The translations under genes were made by a program, and so were the position numbers. DNA of 39,762 bases from assembly GCA_964228555.1 (NCBI GenBank), contig CAXQZU010000027.1, positions 1 to 39,762 of the forward strand. The letters run 5' to 3'. Each line of letters opens with the position of its first letter. The first letter of the stretch is position 1. Shown piece after piece: positions 25,440 through 31,880 of this stretch. The notes under the pieces are model-generated. The model was not told where the DNA came from, searched no databases, and was given only the letters and a program-made list of their open reading frames with translations. This DNA comes from CAXQZU01 sp964228555 (GTDB lineage Bacteria; Planctomycetota; PLA2; JAEUHO01).

Positions 25440-26368
25440 GGGCGTGCTCCTGCCGCGGCCTTGGTGGCGACGCCCAGCAGCACCACGAAGGGCGTGCCGC
25501 GGCGGCGCTGCACGGCCTCGATGCGCGTGGGCACCAGCCCTGCCCCCGCCAGCCAGCCGCGCAGCTGCTCCGGACGCGTGCCCTGCCGGCAGTGGCGCAG
25601 CCGCTCGCGCACCCAGGCCTCGCCGTGCGGCAGCAGGTCCAGCACCAGCAACCGGCCTGCGGGCCGCAGCAGCCGTGCGCCCTCGGCCAGCACGGGCAGC
25701 GGGTCGGCATGCTGCGCCAGCGCCTGCGACACCACGACGAGGTCGGCGCTGGCCGCGGGACGCGGCACGCGGTCGAGCGCCGCCTCCACGACCTCCACGC
25801 CGGGCAGGCTGCCCACGCGCTCGCGCGCCCGTGCGGCCTGCTCGGCCTCCGGCTCCACCGCGTAGAGGCTGCGCGCGAAGCGCGCCAGCTCGACGCAGAG
25901 CGCGCCCTGCCCCGCGCCCAGCTGCACCACGTCCTGCGCGGGCACCAGCCAGGCGAGGGCATGCGCCCAGGCGGCCCACGAGCGCCCGGGCTCGGGCAGC
26001 GTGCCGTGCCCGTCGGCCTCGCCACGCTCCTCGCGCACGGCCAGCACCTCGGCGAGGCGCGCGTCGTCGCCGTGGCGGTCCGGCGCAGCCTCCAGCTCGG
26101 AGCGCAGGGCGGGCCACAAGGCCGCCAGCCCGGCGGGCGGCTCGGCCGGCAGGGCAAGGCGCGCCCCCCCGCCACGGCGCTCGTCCACCACCAGCCCGGC
26201 CCCCTTGAGCAGGCCGAGGTGCCGCGACACCCCGCTCTGGGCCACGCCCAGCACGGTGGTGGCCTCCCCCACGGTCAACCCCTCCCGAGCCAGCAGGCGC
26301 AGCAGCCTCCAGCGCACGGGGTCGCCCAGCAGGTGGAAGCAGCGCGTCCGGGGCTCTTGGAGGACCAT
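25436..26368 (-). CDS. ArsR-family regulator fused to a SAM-methyltransferase domain (SahR-like)
   Basis: A 310-residue fusion. Residues about 5-80 form an ArsR winged helix (CFHLLGDPVRWRLLRLLAREGL, then VAQSGVSRHLGLLKGAGLV). Residues about 130-305 form a class I methyltransferase-like fold (VVQLGAGQGALCVELA as motif I, VVSQALAQHADPLPVLAEGARLL, GRLLVLDLLPH). Motif I has Gln instead of the usual Asp. The arrangement matches regulators that sense S-adenosylhomocysteine or SAM and control methionine-cycle genes, as described for SahR in Proteobacteria; sensing is inferred. The coupled downstream metH supports this. An inverted repeat lies just downstream of its -10, suggesting autorepression. 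The ATG at 26368 is preferred because the in-frame ATG at 26404 lies upstream of the -10 hexamer. Confidence 0.9.
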   Translation of the reverse strand: MVLQEPRTRCFHLLGDPVRWRLLRLLAREGLTVGEATTVLGVAQSGVSRHLGLLKGAGLVVDERRGGGARLALPAEPPAGLAALWPALRSELEAAPDRHGDDARLAEVLAVREERGEADGHGTLPEPGRSWAAWAHALAWLVPAQDVVQLGAGQGALCVELARFARSLYAVEPEAEQAARARERVGSLPGVEVVEAALDRVPRPAASADLVVVSQALAQHADPLPVLAEGARLLRPAGRLLVLDLLPHGEAWVRERLRHCRQGTRPEQLRGWLAGAGLVPTRIEAVQRRRGTPFVVLLGVATKAAAGARP

Positions 26369-26372
26369 GTTT

Positions 26373-26391
26373 TCAATGTATGTTGATACAT
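26373..26391. promoter_or_regulatory. candidate operator of the ArsR-type regulator
   Basis: The AT-rich stretch holds a perfect inverted repeat ATGTAT-GTTG-ATACAT (26376-26391) and an overlapping TCAA-N6-TTGA pair (26373-26386). It covers the predicted transcription start, between the TAGAAT hexamer and the ATG at 26368, an ideal position for repression of the regulator-metH operon. Confidence 0.6.
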
Positions 26392-26393
26392 GG

Positions 26394-26399
26394 ATTCTA
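26394..26399 (-). promoter_or_regulatory. -10 hexamer TAGAAT of the regulator-metH operon
   Basis: The closest match to the classical TATAAT in the window, on the minus strand, 25 bases before the ATG at 26368. No convincing -35 and no clear Shine-Dalgarno sequence. Confidence 0.5.
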
Positions 26400-26531
26400 G
26401 CCATGATGCCACATTTTCCGGCGTGGTGTATCGCGTGCGTCACGCACTTGCCCCCGCTGGGCGCAGTGCCACGGCCCCCGCGCCAGCCATCCCCGCCGCA
26501 GGCGGGCTGCGGGCAGCCCGGCGCGCACCCG

Positions 26532-26537
26532 TAGCAT
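26532..26537 (+). promoter_or_regulatory. leaderless -10 hexamer TAGCAT
   Basis: Ends exactly 6 bases before the ATG at 26544, leaving no room for a ribosome binding site. Confidence 0.55.
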
Positions 26538-26543
26538 CCGCGC

Positions 26544-28274
26544 ATGGCCCAGCCGCCCGTCGCCGTGCCCGCCGCTGGCGTGGACCTGCGCCCCTCCGGG
26601 CGCCTGGCCTCGGCCACGGTGGAACTGCTGCTGCTGGCCGCGGCCATCGCGGGCCTCGAGGTGCTGGGCCGCTGGTTGCCCGCCAGCGACCTGGCTGCGC
26701 TGGGACTGCTGGTGCTGGGCGTGGGGCCGCTGGCGTGGGCCGGGGCCGGCCTGGCGCGTCGCGGCCGGTTGCCGCTGTGCACGGCCTTGGGCGGCGCCCT
26801 GGCCGCAGGCCTGCGCCGGCTGGTGGACGCCGCGGTGCCGCGCTACGAGCTGGCCCTGCGGCTGGCCCCGGGGCAGAGGCTGGCCCGCGACCCTGCGTTG
26901 CTGCTCCCGCTGCTGGGCGTGGCGCTGCTCACCACCGCGGCGGTGCTGGGCGGCCCCCACCTGGCCCCCGGCCTCGCGTGGGTGCGCGCCAGCCTGTCGG
27001 TGACGCTCTGGGTGCTAGGCCTCTGCCTGCTGTGGGGCCTTCTGCTGCTGCTCGTGGCCGCAGCCTTTGCGCTGCAGGTGCGCGCGCTGGGCCCGTGGAT
27101 GGCCATCACGGTGACGCTGGTGAGCCTCGCACCCGCCCTGCTCGTGCCGGCGCCGTGGCTGACCGCAGCCGTGCTCGCGCTGGGACTCGTCCAGTCGCTG
27201 CGCCTCGCGCGGCGGCCGCTGCCGCCGTACGTGTTCACGCGCACGGGCCGACGCGGCGAGCTGCGCGGCGTGCGGGCGCAGACCCTGCTGCGGCGCATGC
27301 ACCTGCTGTGCACGCTGGGCCTCGCCTGCGCGCTCACGCTGGGCACGGCCCAGCGCCTGCCCGGCGCGGAGCCCACGGCAGCGCAGTATCCGTTCACCTT
27401 CGGGCTGGGGCTGCTGGCCTCGCTGGCTTGCGTGCTGCTGGCCGTGCGCGTGGACCTGCACTTCGGCCGGTTGCTGTGGCTGCGGCGGCCCGCCCCGGAA
27501 GTGCCGCTGGACCTCACGCTGGCCTGCAGCGCCCCCAGGCCCTTCCCGCCCCACGTGGCTGCGGCAGCGCAGCACGGGTGGCGCGTGGTGAGCGAGGCGG
27601 CCCCGCTGCCCGACGGGGTGGACCTTGTCACGGGGCCGGGCATGCGGGGCCCGCACGCCGTGGCGCTGGAGCCGGGCATGGCGCCCGCAGGCCTCGCCTT
27701 CCGCCTGCGCCGGCGCATGGACATCGCCTACCGGCGCGAGTTCTACGCCCGGCTGGAGGCGTTGTGGAAGGCCATGCGCCCGGCGCGGCAGCTGGGCGGG
27801 CAGGGCGTGCTGTTCTGCCCCGGCAACTGGCTGATCCCGTGCCTGCTGCGCGACACAGGCCGCTCGGCCACGCCCATCGGGCCGCCCTACGACCAGGTGT
27901 TCTCGCCCAGGCTGCGGCGCTACCTGGCGGGCGTGATGCGCCACCTCGAGGTGGACGTCATCTACTGGGAAGACGCCGTGCGCTGGCGCGACCTGCGGCG
28001 CGTGCTGGGCGTGGCCCTGGAGTGCCACGACCAGGGCCGCGTGCCGCTGCGGGCGCGGCACTTCGTGGGCCTGCCCCGCGTGCGCGTGCTGGTGCAGCAG
28101 GAGGACCCGCCCGGGATGGCGGGCGCCCCGGCCTCGGCGCGCATGCCGCGCGCGCCCATCGGCAGCGGCGCGCGCGTGCTGGCCATCCTGCGCGACCGTG
28201 GGGGCTCCAGCGAGCGCACCCTGCTGCGCGACCCGGGCAGCCAGCGGCCGGCACCCTCACCGCTGGCGGGCTAG
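26544..28274 (+). CDS. multi-helix membrane protein with large soluble C-terminal domain
   Basis: A 576-residue protein of unknown function. About seven to eight hydrophobic segments lie within residues 22-312 (for example TVELLLLAAAIAGLEVLG, VTLWVLGLCLLWGLLLLL, AITVTLVSLAPALLV). The C-terminal ~260 residues are soluble. They begin with VDLHFGRLLWLRRP and include a conserved-looking core: RRRMDIAYRREFYARLEALW, GVLFCPGNWLIPCLLRD, IGPPYDQVFSPRLRRYLAGV, VDVIYWEDAVRWRDLRRVL. The mix of Cys, Trp, Asp and His could mark a catalytic or ligand site, but no known motif is recognisable. Translation is probably leaderless from this ATG. It diverges from the regulator-metH operon and is otherwise isolated. 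Confidence 0.82.
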   Translation: MAQPPVAVPAAGVDLRPSGRLASATVELLLLAAAIAGLEVLGRWLPASDLAALGLLVLGVGPLAWAGAGLARRGRLPLCTALGGALAAGLRRLVDAAVPRYELALRLAPGQRLARDPALLLPLLGVALLTTAAVLGGPHLAPGLAWVRASLSVTLWVLGLCLLWGLLLLLVAAAFALQVRALGPWMAITVTLVSLAPALLVPAPWLTAAVLALGLVQSLRLARRPLPPYVFTRTGRRGELRGVRAQTLLRRMHLLCTLGLACALTLGTAQRLPGAEPTAAQYPFTFGLGLLASLACVLLAVRVDLHFGRLLWLRRPAPEVPLDLTLACSAPRPFPPHVAAAAQHGWRVVSEAAPLPDGVDLVTGPGMRGPHAVALEPGMAPAGLAFRLRRRMDIAYRREFYARLEALWKAMRPARQLGGQGVLFCPGNWLIPCLLRDTGRSATPIGPPYDQVFSPRLRRYLAGVMRHLEVDVIYWEDAVRWRDLRRVLGVALECHDQGRVPLRARHFVGLPRVRVLVQQEDPPGMAGAPASARMPRAPIGSGARVLAILRDRGGSSERTLLRDPGSQRPAPSPLAG

Positions 28275-28338
28275 GCCGCGCGTCCCTCGCAGGCCGCGCC
28301 AAGGCCAGAAAGCGCATCCGGCCGCAGCCCCCCAGCGG

Positions 28339-28344
28339 TAGGGT
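28339..28344 (+). promoter_or_regulatory. -10 hexamer TAGGGT upstream of the micro-lipoprotein genes
   Basis: Predicted leader of about 80 bases to the ATG at 28430. It also lies exactly 6 bases before a GTG (28351) that opens a frame continuing into the second micro-gene, so a leaderless upstream peptide cannot be excluded. Confidence 0.4.
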
Positions 28345-28429
28345 GCGGTCGTGGCGAGCCGCTCGCCGTGGCTGGCGCGCATGCCGCACGCCCTGCCTTC
28401 ACCCGATCCCCTCGTCAAGGAGCCCGCCC

Positions 28430-28519
28430 ATGCGCAAGGTCCTCATCGTCCTGCTGCTCACCCTCGCCGGCACCAGCGTGTCTGCCTGCCGCGGTGGCTG
28501 CACGGCCTGCGGCCGCTAG
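28430..28519 (+). CDS. micro-lipoprotein 1 (29 residues)
   Basis: A tiny gene with AAGGAG 7 bases before the ATG. The peptide starts MRKVLIVLLL, continues with a short hydrophobic core and reaches Cys20 in SVSAC, a plausible lipobox. Only ten mature residues remain, including Cys24 and Cys27 (CRGGCTACGR, ending the peptide). The second micro-gene downstream has the same MRK start and plan, and this similarity is the main evidence that both are coding. After lipidation the product would be a short peptide tethered to the membrane, reminiscent in layout of entericidin-like small lipoproteins, although no sequence relation is claimed. The function is unknown. Confidence 0.6.
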   Translation: MRKVLIVLLLTLAGTSVSACRGGCTACGR

Positions 28520-28528
28520 GCCGTCCCG

Positions 28529-28552
28529 GGCCCGGGGCAGAAGCCCCGGGCC
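28529..28552 (+). terminator. perfect 10-bp hairpin between the micro-lipoprotein genes
   Basis: Stem GGCCCGGGGC / GCCCCGGGCC closed by the tetraloop AGAA, 9 bases after the first micro-gene stop. It is the strongest hairpin I noticed in the window; no T-run follows. It may terminate, attenuate or protect the short mRNA. Confidence 0.55.
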
Positions 28553-28578
28553 GCCCCAACCGATCCCATCCCCTGTGT

Positions 28579-28603
28579 CCCGAGCCCCGCAGGCTCGGGC
28601 TTT
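28579..28603 (+). terminator. 8-bp hairpin followed by CTTT
   Basis: Stem CCCGAGCC / GGCTCGGG, 5-base loop, then CTTT. It resembles an intrinsic terminator but lies immediately before the ribosome binding site (GGAG at 28604-28607) of the second micro-gene, so it could gate its expression. Confidence 0.5.
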
Positions 28604-28614
28604 GGAGCCTTCTC

Positions 28615-28686
28615 ATGCGCAAGATCGCCATCGCCCTGTTCCTGCTGGTTGCAGGGGCAGTGGCCCAGGGCTGCACCGGCGGCTGA
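28615..28686 (+). CDS. micro-lipoprotein 2 (23 residues)
   Basis: A 23-residue peptide beginning MRKIAIALFLLVAGA and ending with a lipobox-like VAQGC (Cys20) followed by only Thr-Gly-Gly. GGAG lies 7 bases before the ATG. It is a shorter paralogue-like copy of the upstream micro-gene: same MRK start, the same hydrophobic core length, and Cys at position 20 in both. If processed by lipoprotein signal peptidase the mature product would be a lipidated tetrapeptide, so the signal peptide itself may be the functional part. The alternative is a small membrane peptide or toxin-like product. Nothing nearby suggests an antitoxin gene. Confidence 0.5.
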   Translation: MRKIAIALFLLVAGAVAQGCTGG

Positions 28687-28817
28687 GCGAACGGACGTTG
28701 CGCGGTGCCGTCGGCATCGCCCGCCTCGAACGACTCGCCCGACCGTGCCTGGACCCCCACGACCCACGACGCACGCGCCTAGGGCGAGCCGCGCAGGCCA
28801 GGCGGCGCTCGGTGCCG

Positions 28818-28823
28818 TAGGCT
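28818..28823 (+). promoter_or_regulatory. leaderless -10 hexamer TAGGCT
   Basis: Ends exactly 6 bases before the ATG at 28830; one of the clearest leaderless arrangements in the window. Confidence 0.6.
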
Positions 28824-28829
28824 GCGCGC

Positions 28830-29438
28830 ATGCAGGTCGACACGCAAGGCCTCGCGCCGGGGGCTGCCTACAGGTTGATGATCGCCTGCCTCGTCCCACG
28901 CCCCATCGCGTGGGCCAGCACGCTGTCAGCCCGCGGCGAGCCCAACCTCGCGCCCTTCTCGTACTTCGGGGGCGTGTCGTCGCAGCCGCCCCTCGTGATG
29001 CTGTCCGTGGGACGGCGGCGCGACGGCTCGCGCAAGGACACCGCGGCCAACCTGCTGGCCACGCGCGAGGCGGTGCTGCACATCCCCGACCGCGCGCACG
29101 CCGCAGCCATGGTGGCCACCAGCGCCGAGGTGGCGCCCGGCGTGGACGAGTTCGGGCTTGCCGGCCTCGCCCGCGTGCCCAGCGCGCACGTGCGCCCCGC
29201 ACGCGTGGCCGGAGCGCCCATCGCCATGGAGGGCGTGCTCGAGCGCCACATGGAGGTCGGCGACGGGCCCGTGGACCTCTTCCTGCTGCGCCTGCTCTGC
29301 TTCCACGTGGACGACGCCCTGCTCGTGGACGGCCTGCCCGACCCCACCCGCCTCGCCGCCCTCGGCCGCCTGGGCTCCGACGCCTACTGCGACACCGCCC
29401 ACCCCTTCTCGCTCCCGCGCCCGCCTCGCCCCGCCTAG
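28830..29438 (+). CDS. flavin reductase-like FMN-binding protein
   Basis: A 202-residue protein with the split beta-barrel of the flavin reductase-like family. Typical features are YRLMIACLVPRPIAWASTLSA-type N-terminal strands (the PRPIAW motif near residue 25), NLAPFSYFGGVSSQPPLVMLSV (flavin phosphate loop, residues about 38-60), RKDTAANLLATREAVLHI and a late LLRLLCFHVDD. Members bind FMN and may supply reduced flavin to an oxygenase or act alone. No oxygenase gene is adjacent, so its partner is unknown. Translation appears leaderless from this ATG because the TAGGCT hexamer ends 6 bases before it. The 233 bases after the stop hold no gene that I can see. Confidence 0.9.
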   Translation: MQVDTQGLAPGAAYRLMIACLVPRPIAWASTLSARGEPNLAPFSYFGGVSSQPPLVMLSVGRRRDGSRKDTAANLLATREAVLHIPDRAHAAAMVATSAEVAPGVDEFGLAGLARVPSAHVRPARVAGAPIAMEGVLERHMEVGDGPVDLFLLRLLCFHVDDALLVDGLPDPTRLAALGRLGSDAYCDTAHPFSLPRPPRPA

Positions 29439-29671
29439 CGCCCGCCGCCACTCTCCCCAGCTCGCGCCCTCTTCACGCCTTGCTAGCCGGCGCACCGCAC
29501 GTTCTCCCGCCCCACACCCCGTCACTCCCGCTCACGCACCGGCGCGCTGGACGGGGTGCGGAAGGCCCATGACGACGACGTCGCGTATCCGGCGTACGCG
29601 AGGACGAGGAAGGGGCCCGAGCGCCCCCGGCCCAGCGCGCCGCACGTGCTCTCGCCCCTATCCCCGACTCC

Positions 29672-29881
29672 TTACACGTCAGGTCGGTCGCTGAGCAGGG
29701 CGAGGTCGTTCATCACCTGCCACATCGACGCCAGCGCCTCGCGCACGTTGGCCGCGGCCGCCGGCGGCAGGTCTTGCTCCAGCAAGGCCTTGAGGCCCTC
29801 GTAGGAGGCGACGAGACGCTGCTCCACCTCGCTGAGCGGGCGGCCCAGCAGGTCGGTGCGCGGGCTGGGGGCAGGGCTCAT
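29672..29881 (-). CDS. small helical protein coupled to the CoA ligase
   Basis: A 69-residue soluble protein. Its ATG (29881-29879) overlaps the TGA of the CoA ligase gene in an ATGA arrangement, indicating translational coupling and a functional link. After a Pro-rich start, residues about 15-62 are two amphipathic helices (LSEVEQRLVASYEGLKALLEQ and AANVREALASMWQVMNDL). There is no Cys and no known motif. It may be a subunit or chaperone of the ligase; I do not recognise the family. The longer frame reaching upstream on this strand is a shadow of the ligase gene. Confidence 0.72.
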   Translation of the reverse strand: MSPAPSPRTDLLGRPLSEVEQRLVASYEGLKALLEQDLPPAAAANVREALASMWQVMNDLALLSDRPDV

Positions 29882-31224
29882 CGGGACGCTCCCTTCACGA
29901 CACGCTCGTCCTTGACGCGCTTGGCCTTGAGCTCGAAGCGCGGCAGCGTGCCGCGCGCCACCTCCACGACGGGGATGGAGAGGCCCTCGATGGCGGCGGC
30001 CAGGTCGGCGGCCAGCCGCTCGCGCACCTGCGCCCACTCCGCCTCGTGGCCCGGCCGCACCTCGCAGCGCACGGCAATCTCGTCGCGGATGCCCTCCACC
30101 GTCGTGAGGTGGATCTGGAACTCGTCCACCGCCGGGTACTCGCGCACGATGGCCTCCACCGCGCGCGGGTAGACGTTGGTGCCGCGCACGAGCAGCATGT
30201 CGTCCACGCGCCCCAGGATGCCGCCGTCGTAGAGGTCGAAGGTGCGCCCGCACGTGCACCGCGTGTGCGGCACCTTCACCACGAGGTCGCGCGTGCGGTA
30301 GCGGATGAGCGGGATCATGCCGCGCCCGAAGCTGGTCACCACGCGCTCGCCGCGCTCGCCGTAGGCCACGGGCCGGCCCGTCTCCGGGTCGATCACCTCC
30401 TCGATGACCTGGTCCTCGATCACGTGCGTGCCGCCGGGCTGCTTCTCGCACTCGAACATCATGATCGTGCCGATCTCGGTCATGCCCGCGGTGTCGGCGG
30501 CCTTGGCGCCCCACTGCTCCTCGATCAGGCGCTTGGTGGCCGGGATGCTGCCGGCCGGCTCGCCCGAGAGGATCAGGCGCCTGACGCTGCCGCCCGGCAG
30601 GTCGATGCCGCGCTCGCGCCCCTCCTGCGCCAGCCGCAGCGCATAGGTGGGCGTGCTGCACACCACCGTGGCGCCCATCTCGTGGATCAGCGCCACCCGG
30701 TTCTCGGTGGTCATGTTGCCGCCGGGCAGCACGAGGCAGCCCATCTTCTCGGCGGCGTAGTGCGCCCCCCAGAAGCCGATGAAGGTCCCGTAGGAGAAGG
30801 CGAAGAAGACGCGGTCGCCGGGCCGGATGCCGAAGCCGTGGAAGCCGTAGCACCAGCACTCGGCGATCCACTTCCAGTCCACGCGGCCGTCCAGCACGCG
30901 CAGCGGCGTGCGGCCGGTGGTGCCCGAGGTGGTGTGGTAGCGCACGGCGCGCTCCACCGGGCGCGTCACCATGTCGCCGAACATGGGCGTGCGGCGCTGG
31001 CACTCCATCCACGCCTCGCGCGTGGTGAAGGGCAGGCGCTCGAGGTCGTCCATGCCGCGCACCTGCTCGGGGCGCACCCCCGCCTGCTCCAGCAGGCGGC
31101 GGTGGAAGGGGCTGGCGTGCCAGGCTCGCTCGACCACCTCGCGCAGGCGCACGCCCTGCAGGCGGCGCAGGTCGGCGCGCGGCAGGGTCTCGGTCTTCGG
31201 GTTCCAGTAGGGACTGGCGGGCAT
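29878..31224 (-). CDS. phenylacetate-CoA ligase family (PaaK-like) AMP-forming ligase
   Basis: A 448-residue adenylate-forming enzyme that activates a carboxylic acid, typically aromatic, to its CoA thioester via an acyl-AMP. Motifs are YHTTSGTTGRTPL (P-loop, residues 96-108), TAGMTEIG (aromatic-binding/ATP motif), RYRTRDL (ribose-binding Asp), RCTCGR, and GRVDDMLLVRGTNVYPRAVE in the mobile C-terminal domain. The catalytic Lys region is KAKRVKDER. The length is normal for PaaK (about 430). GGAGG precedes the ATG. Its neighbours are a coupled small protein downstream and a divergent hot-dog thioesterase, a frequent pairing around CoA-activated aromatics. The substrate cannot be read from the sequence; no ring-cleavage genes are in view. 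Confidence 0.93.
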   Translation of the reverse strand: MPASPYWNPKTETLPRADLRRLQGVRLREVVERAWHASPFHRRLLEQAGVRPEQVRGMDDLERLPFTTREAWMECQRRTPMFGDMVTRPVERAVRYHTTSGTTGRTPLRVLDGRVDWKWIAECWCYGFHGFGIRPGDRVFFAFSYGTFIGFWGAHYAAEKMGCLVLPGGNMTTENRVALIHEMGATVVCSTPTYALRLAQEGRERGIDLPGGSVRRLILSGEPAGSIPATKRLIEEQWGAKAADTAGMTEIGTIMMFECEKQPGGTHVIEDQVIEEVIDPETGRPVAYGERGERVVTSFGRGMIPLIRYRTRDLVVKVPHTRCTCGRTFDLYDGGILGRVDDMLLVRGTNVYPRAVEAIVREYPAVDEFQIHLTTVEGIRDEIAVRCEVRPGHEAEWAQVRERLAADLAAAIEGLSIPVVEVARGTLPRFELKAKRVKDERVVKGASR

Positions 31225-31325
31225 GCGCGCCTCCGGGGGCGGCCCTTGTACGCGGAGGCGGCCCGTCCCGGCAAGCCGCAGCCCCGCATCGCGCGGGGAT
31301 CCTCGCGGCGGCCCCGGCCGCGTCC

Positions 31326-31331
31326 TAGGCT
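31326..31331 (+). promoter_or_regulatory. leaderless -10 hexamer TAGGCT of the thioesterase gene
   Basis: Ends exactly 6 bases before the ATG at 31338, with no ribosome binding site. Confidence 0.6.
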
Positions 31332-31337
31332 GGGCCC

Positions 31338-31880
31338 ATGCCCTTCACCTGCCGCCTGCCCGTGCGCTTCGGCGACCTCGACCTCGCCAAGGTCATGTAC
31401 TACCCCCGTTTCTTCCACGCCTGCCACGTGACGATCGAGGAGCTGTTCCAGCGCCGGCTGCGCATCTCCTACACCGACCTCATGCTGCGCAAGGGCCTGG
31501 GCTACCCCACGGTGCAGGCCGAGTGCGAGTACCTGCGTCCGGTGGGCGCGCAGGAGGTCCTCGTGGTGACGGTGGAGCCCGAGCGCGTGGGCCGCACCTC
31601 CGTGACGTGGCGCTACGAGGGCCGGCGCGCCAGCGACGGCCTGCTCGCCTTCCGCGCGCGCAACACCTGCGTGGCCATCGACATGCGCCGCTGGCGGCCC
31701 ACGGCCCTGCCCGCCGCGCACCGGCGGGCCTTCGAGCGGTTGATGCGGCCGGCCACGCGCCGCGCTGCCGCCGCCGGGCCGGCTGCGCCGCCCCGCACGC
31801 CGACCCGCTCGCGGGCGCGCACGGCCCAGCCGGTCAGGAAGCGCGCGGCCCGCCGGGCTTCCGCCCGGTCGCGACGATGA
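31338..31880 (+). CDS. hot-dog-fold acyl-CoA thioesterase (4-hydroxybenzoyl-CoA type)
   Basis: A 180-residue enzyme. The N-terminal ~135 residues match the 4-hydroxybenzoyl-CoA thioesterase family: VRFGDLDLAKVMYYPRFFHACH places the catalytic Asp near residue 15 followed by the conserved VMYYPRF turn and the long central helix, and the later strands (VLVVTVEPERVGRTSVTWRYEG and NTCVAIDM) complete the fold. Residues about 136-180 are an Ala/Arg/Pro-rich basic tail that overlaps the methyltransferase gene end by 47 bases tail to tail. It diverges from the PaaK-like ligase; the pair could load and release aromatic or other acyl-CoA. Translation is likely leaderless. Confidence 0.9.
   Translation: MPFTCRLPVRFGDLDLAKVMYYPRFFHACHVTIEELFQRRLRISYTDLMLRKGLGYPTVQAECEYLRPVGAQEVLVVTVEPERVGRTSVTWRYEGRRASDGLLAFRARNTCVAIDMRRWRPTALPAAHRRAFERLMRPATRRAAAAGPAAPPRTPTRSRARTAQPVRKRAARRASARSRR

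Noticed and set aside
20415..25865. Very long plus-strand frame opposite metH
   Set aside because: The minus strand encodes complete MetH domains; the plus-strand product has shadow composition with no motif. Stop codons are rare because of high GC.
26369..26404. Upstream ATG at 26404 as the start of the ArsR-type regulator
   Set aside because: It lies upstream of the TAGAAT hexamer, so it would not be on the transcript; the inverted repeat would become coding.
29439..29671. Gene in the 233-base gap after the flavin reductase-like gene
   Set aside because: No frame with a start signal or recognisable peptide. Only an imperfect repeat of a CCGCACGT-containing segment (near 29490 and 29640) was noticed, too weak to call.
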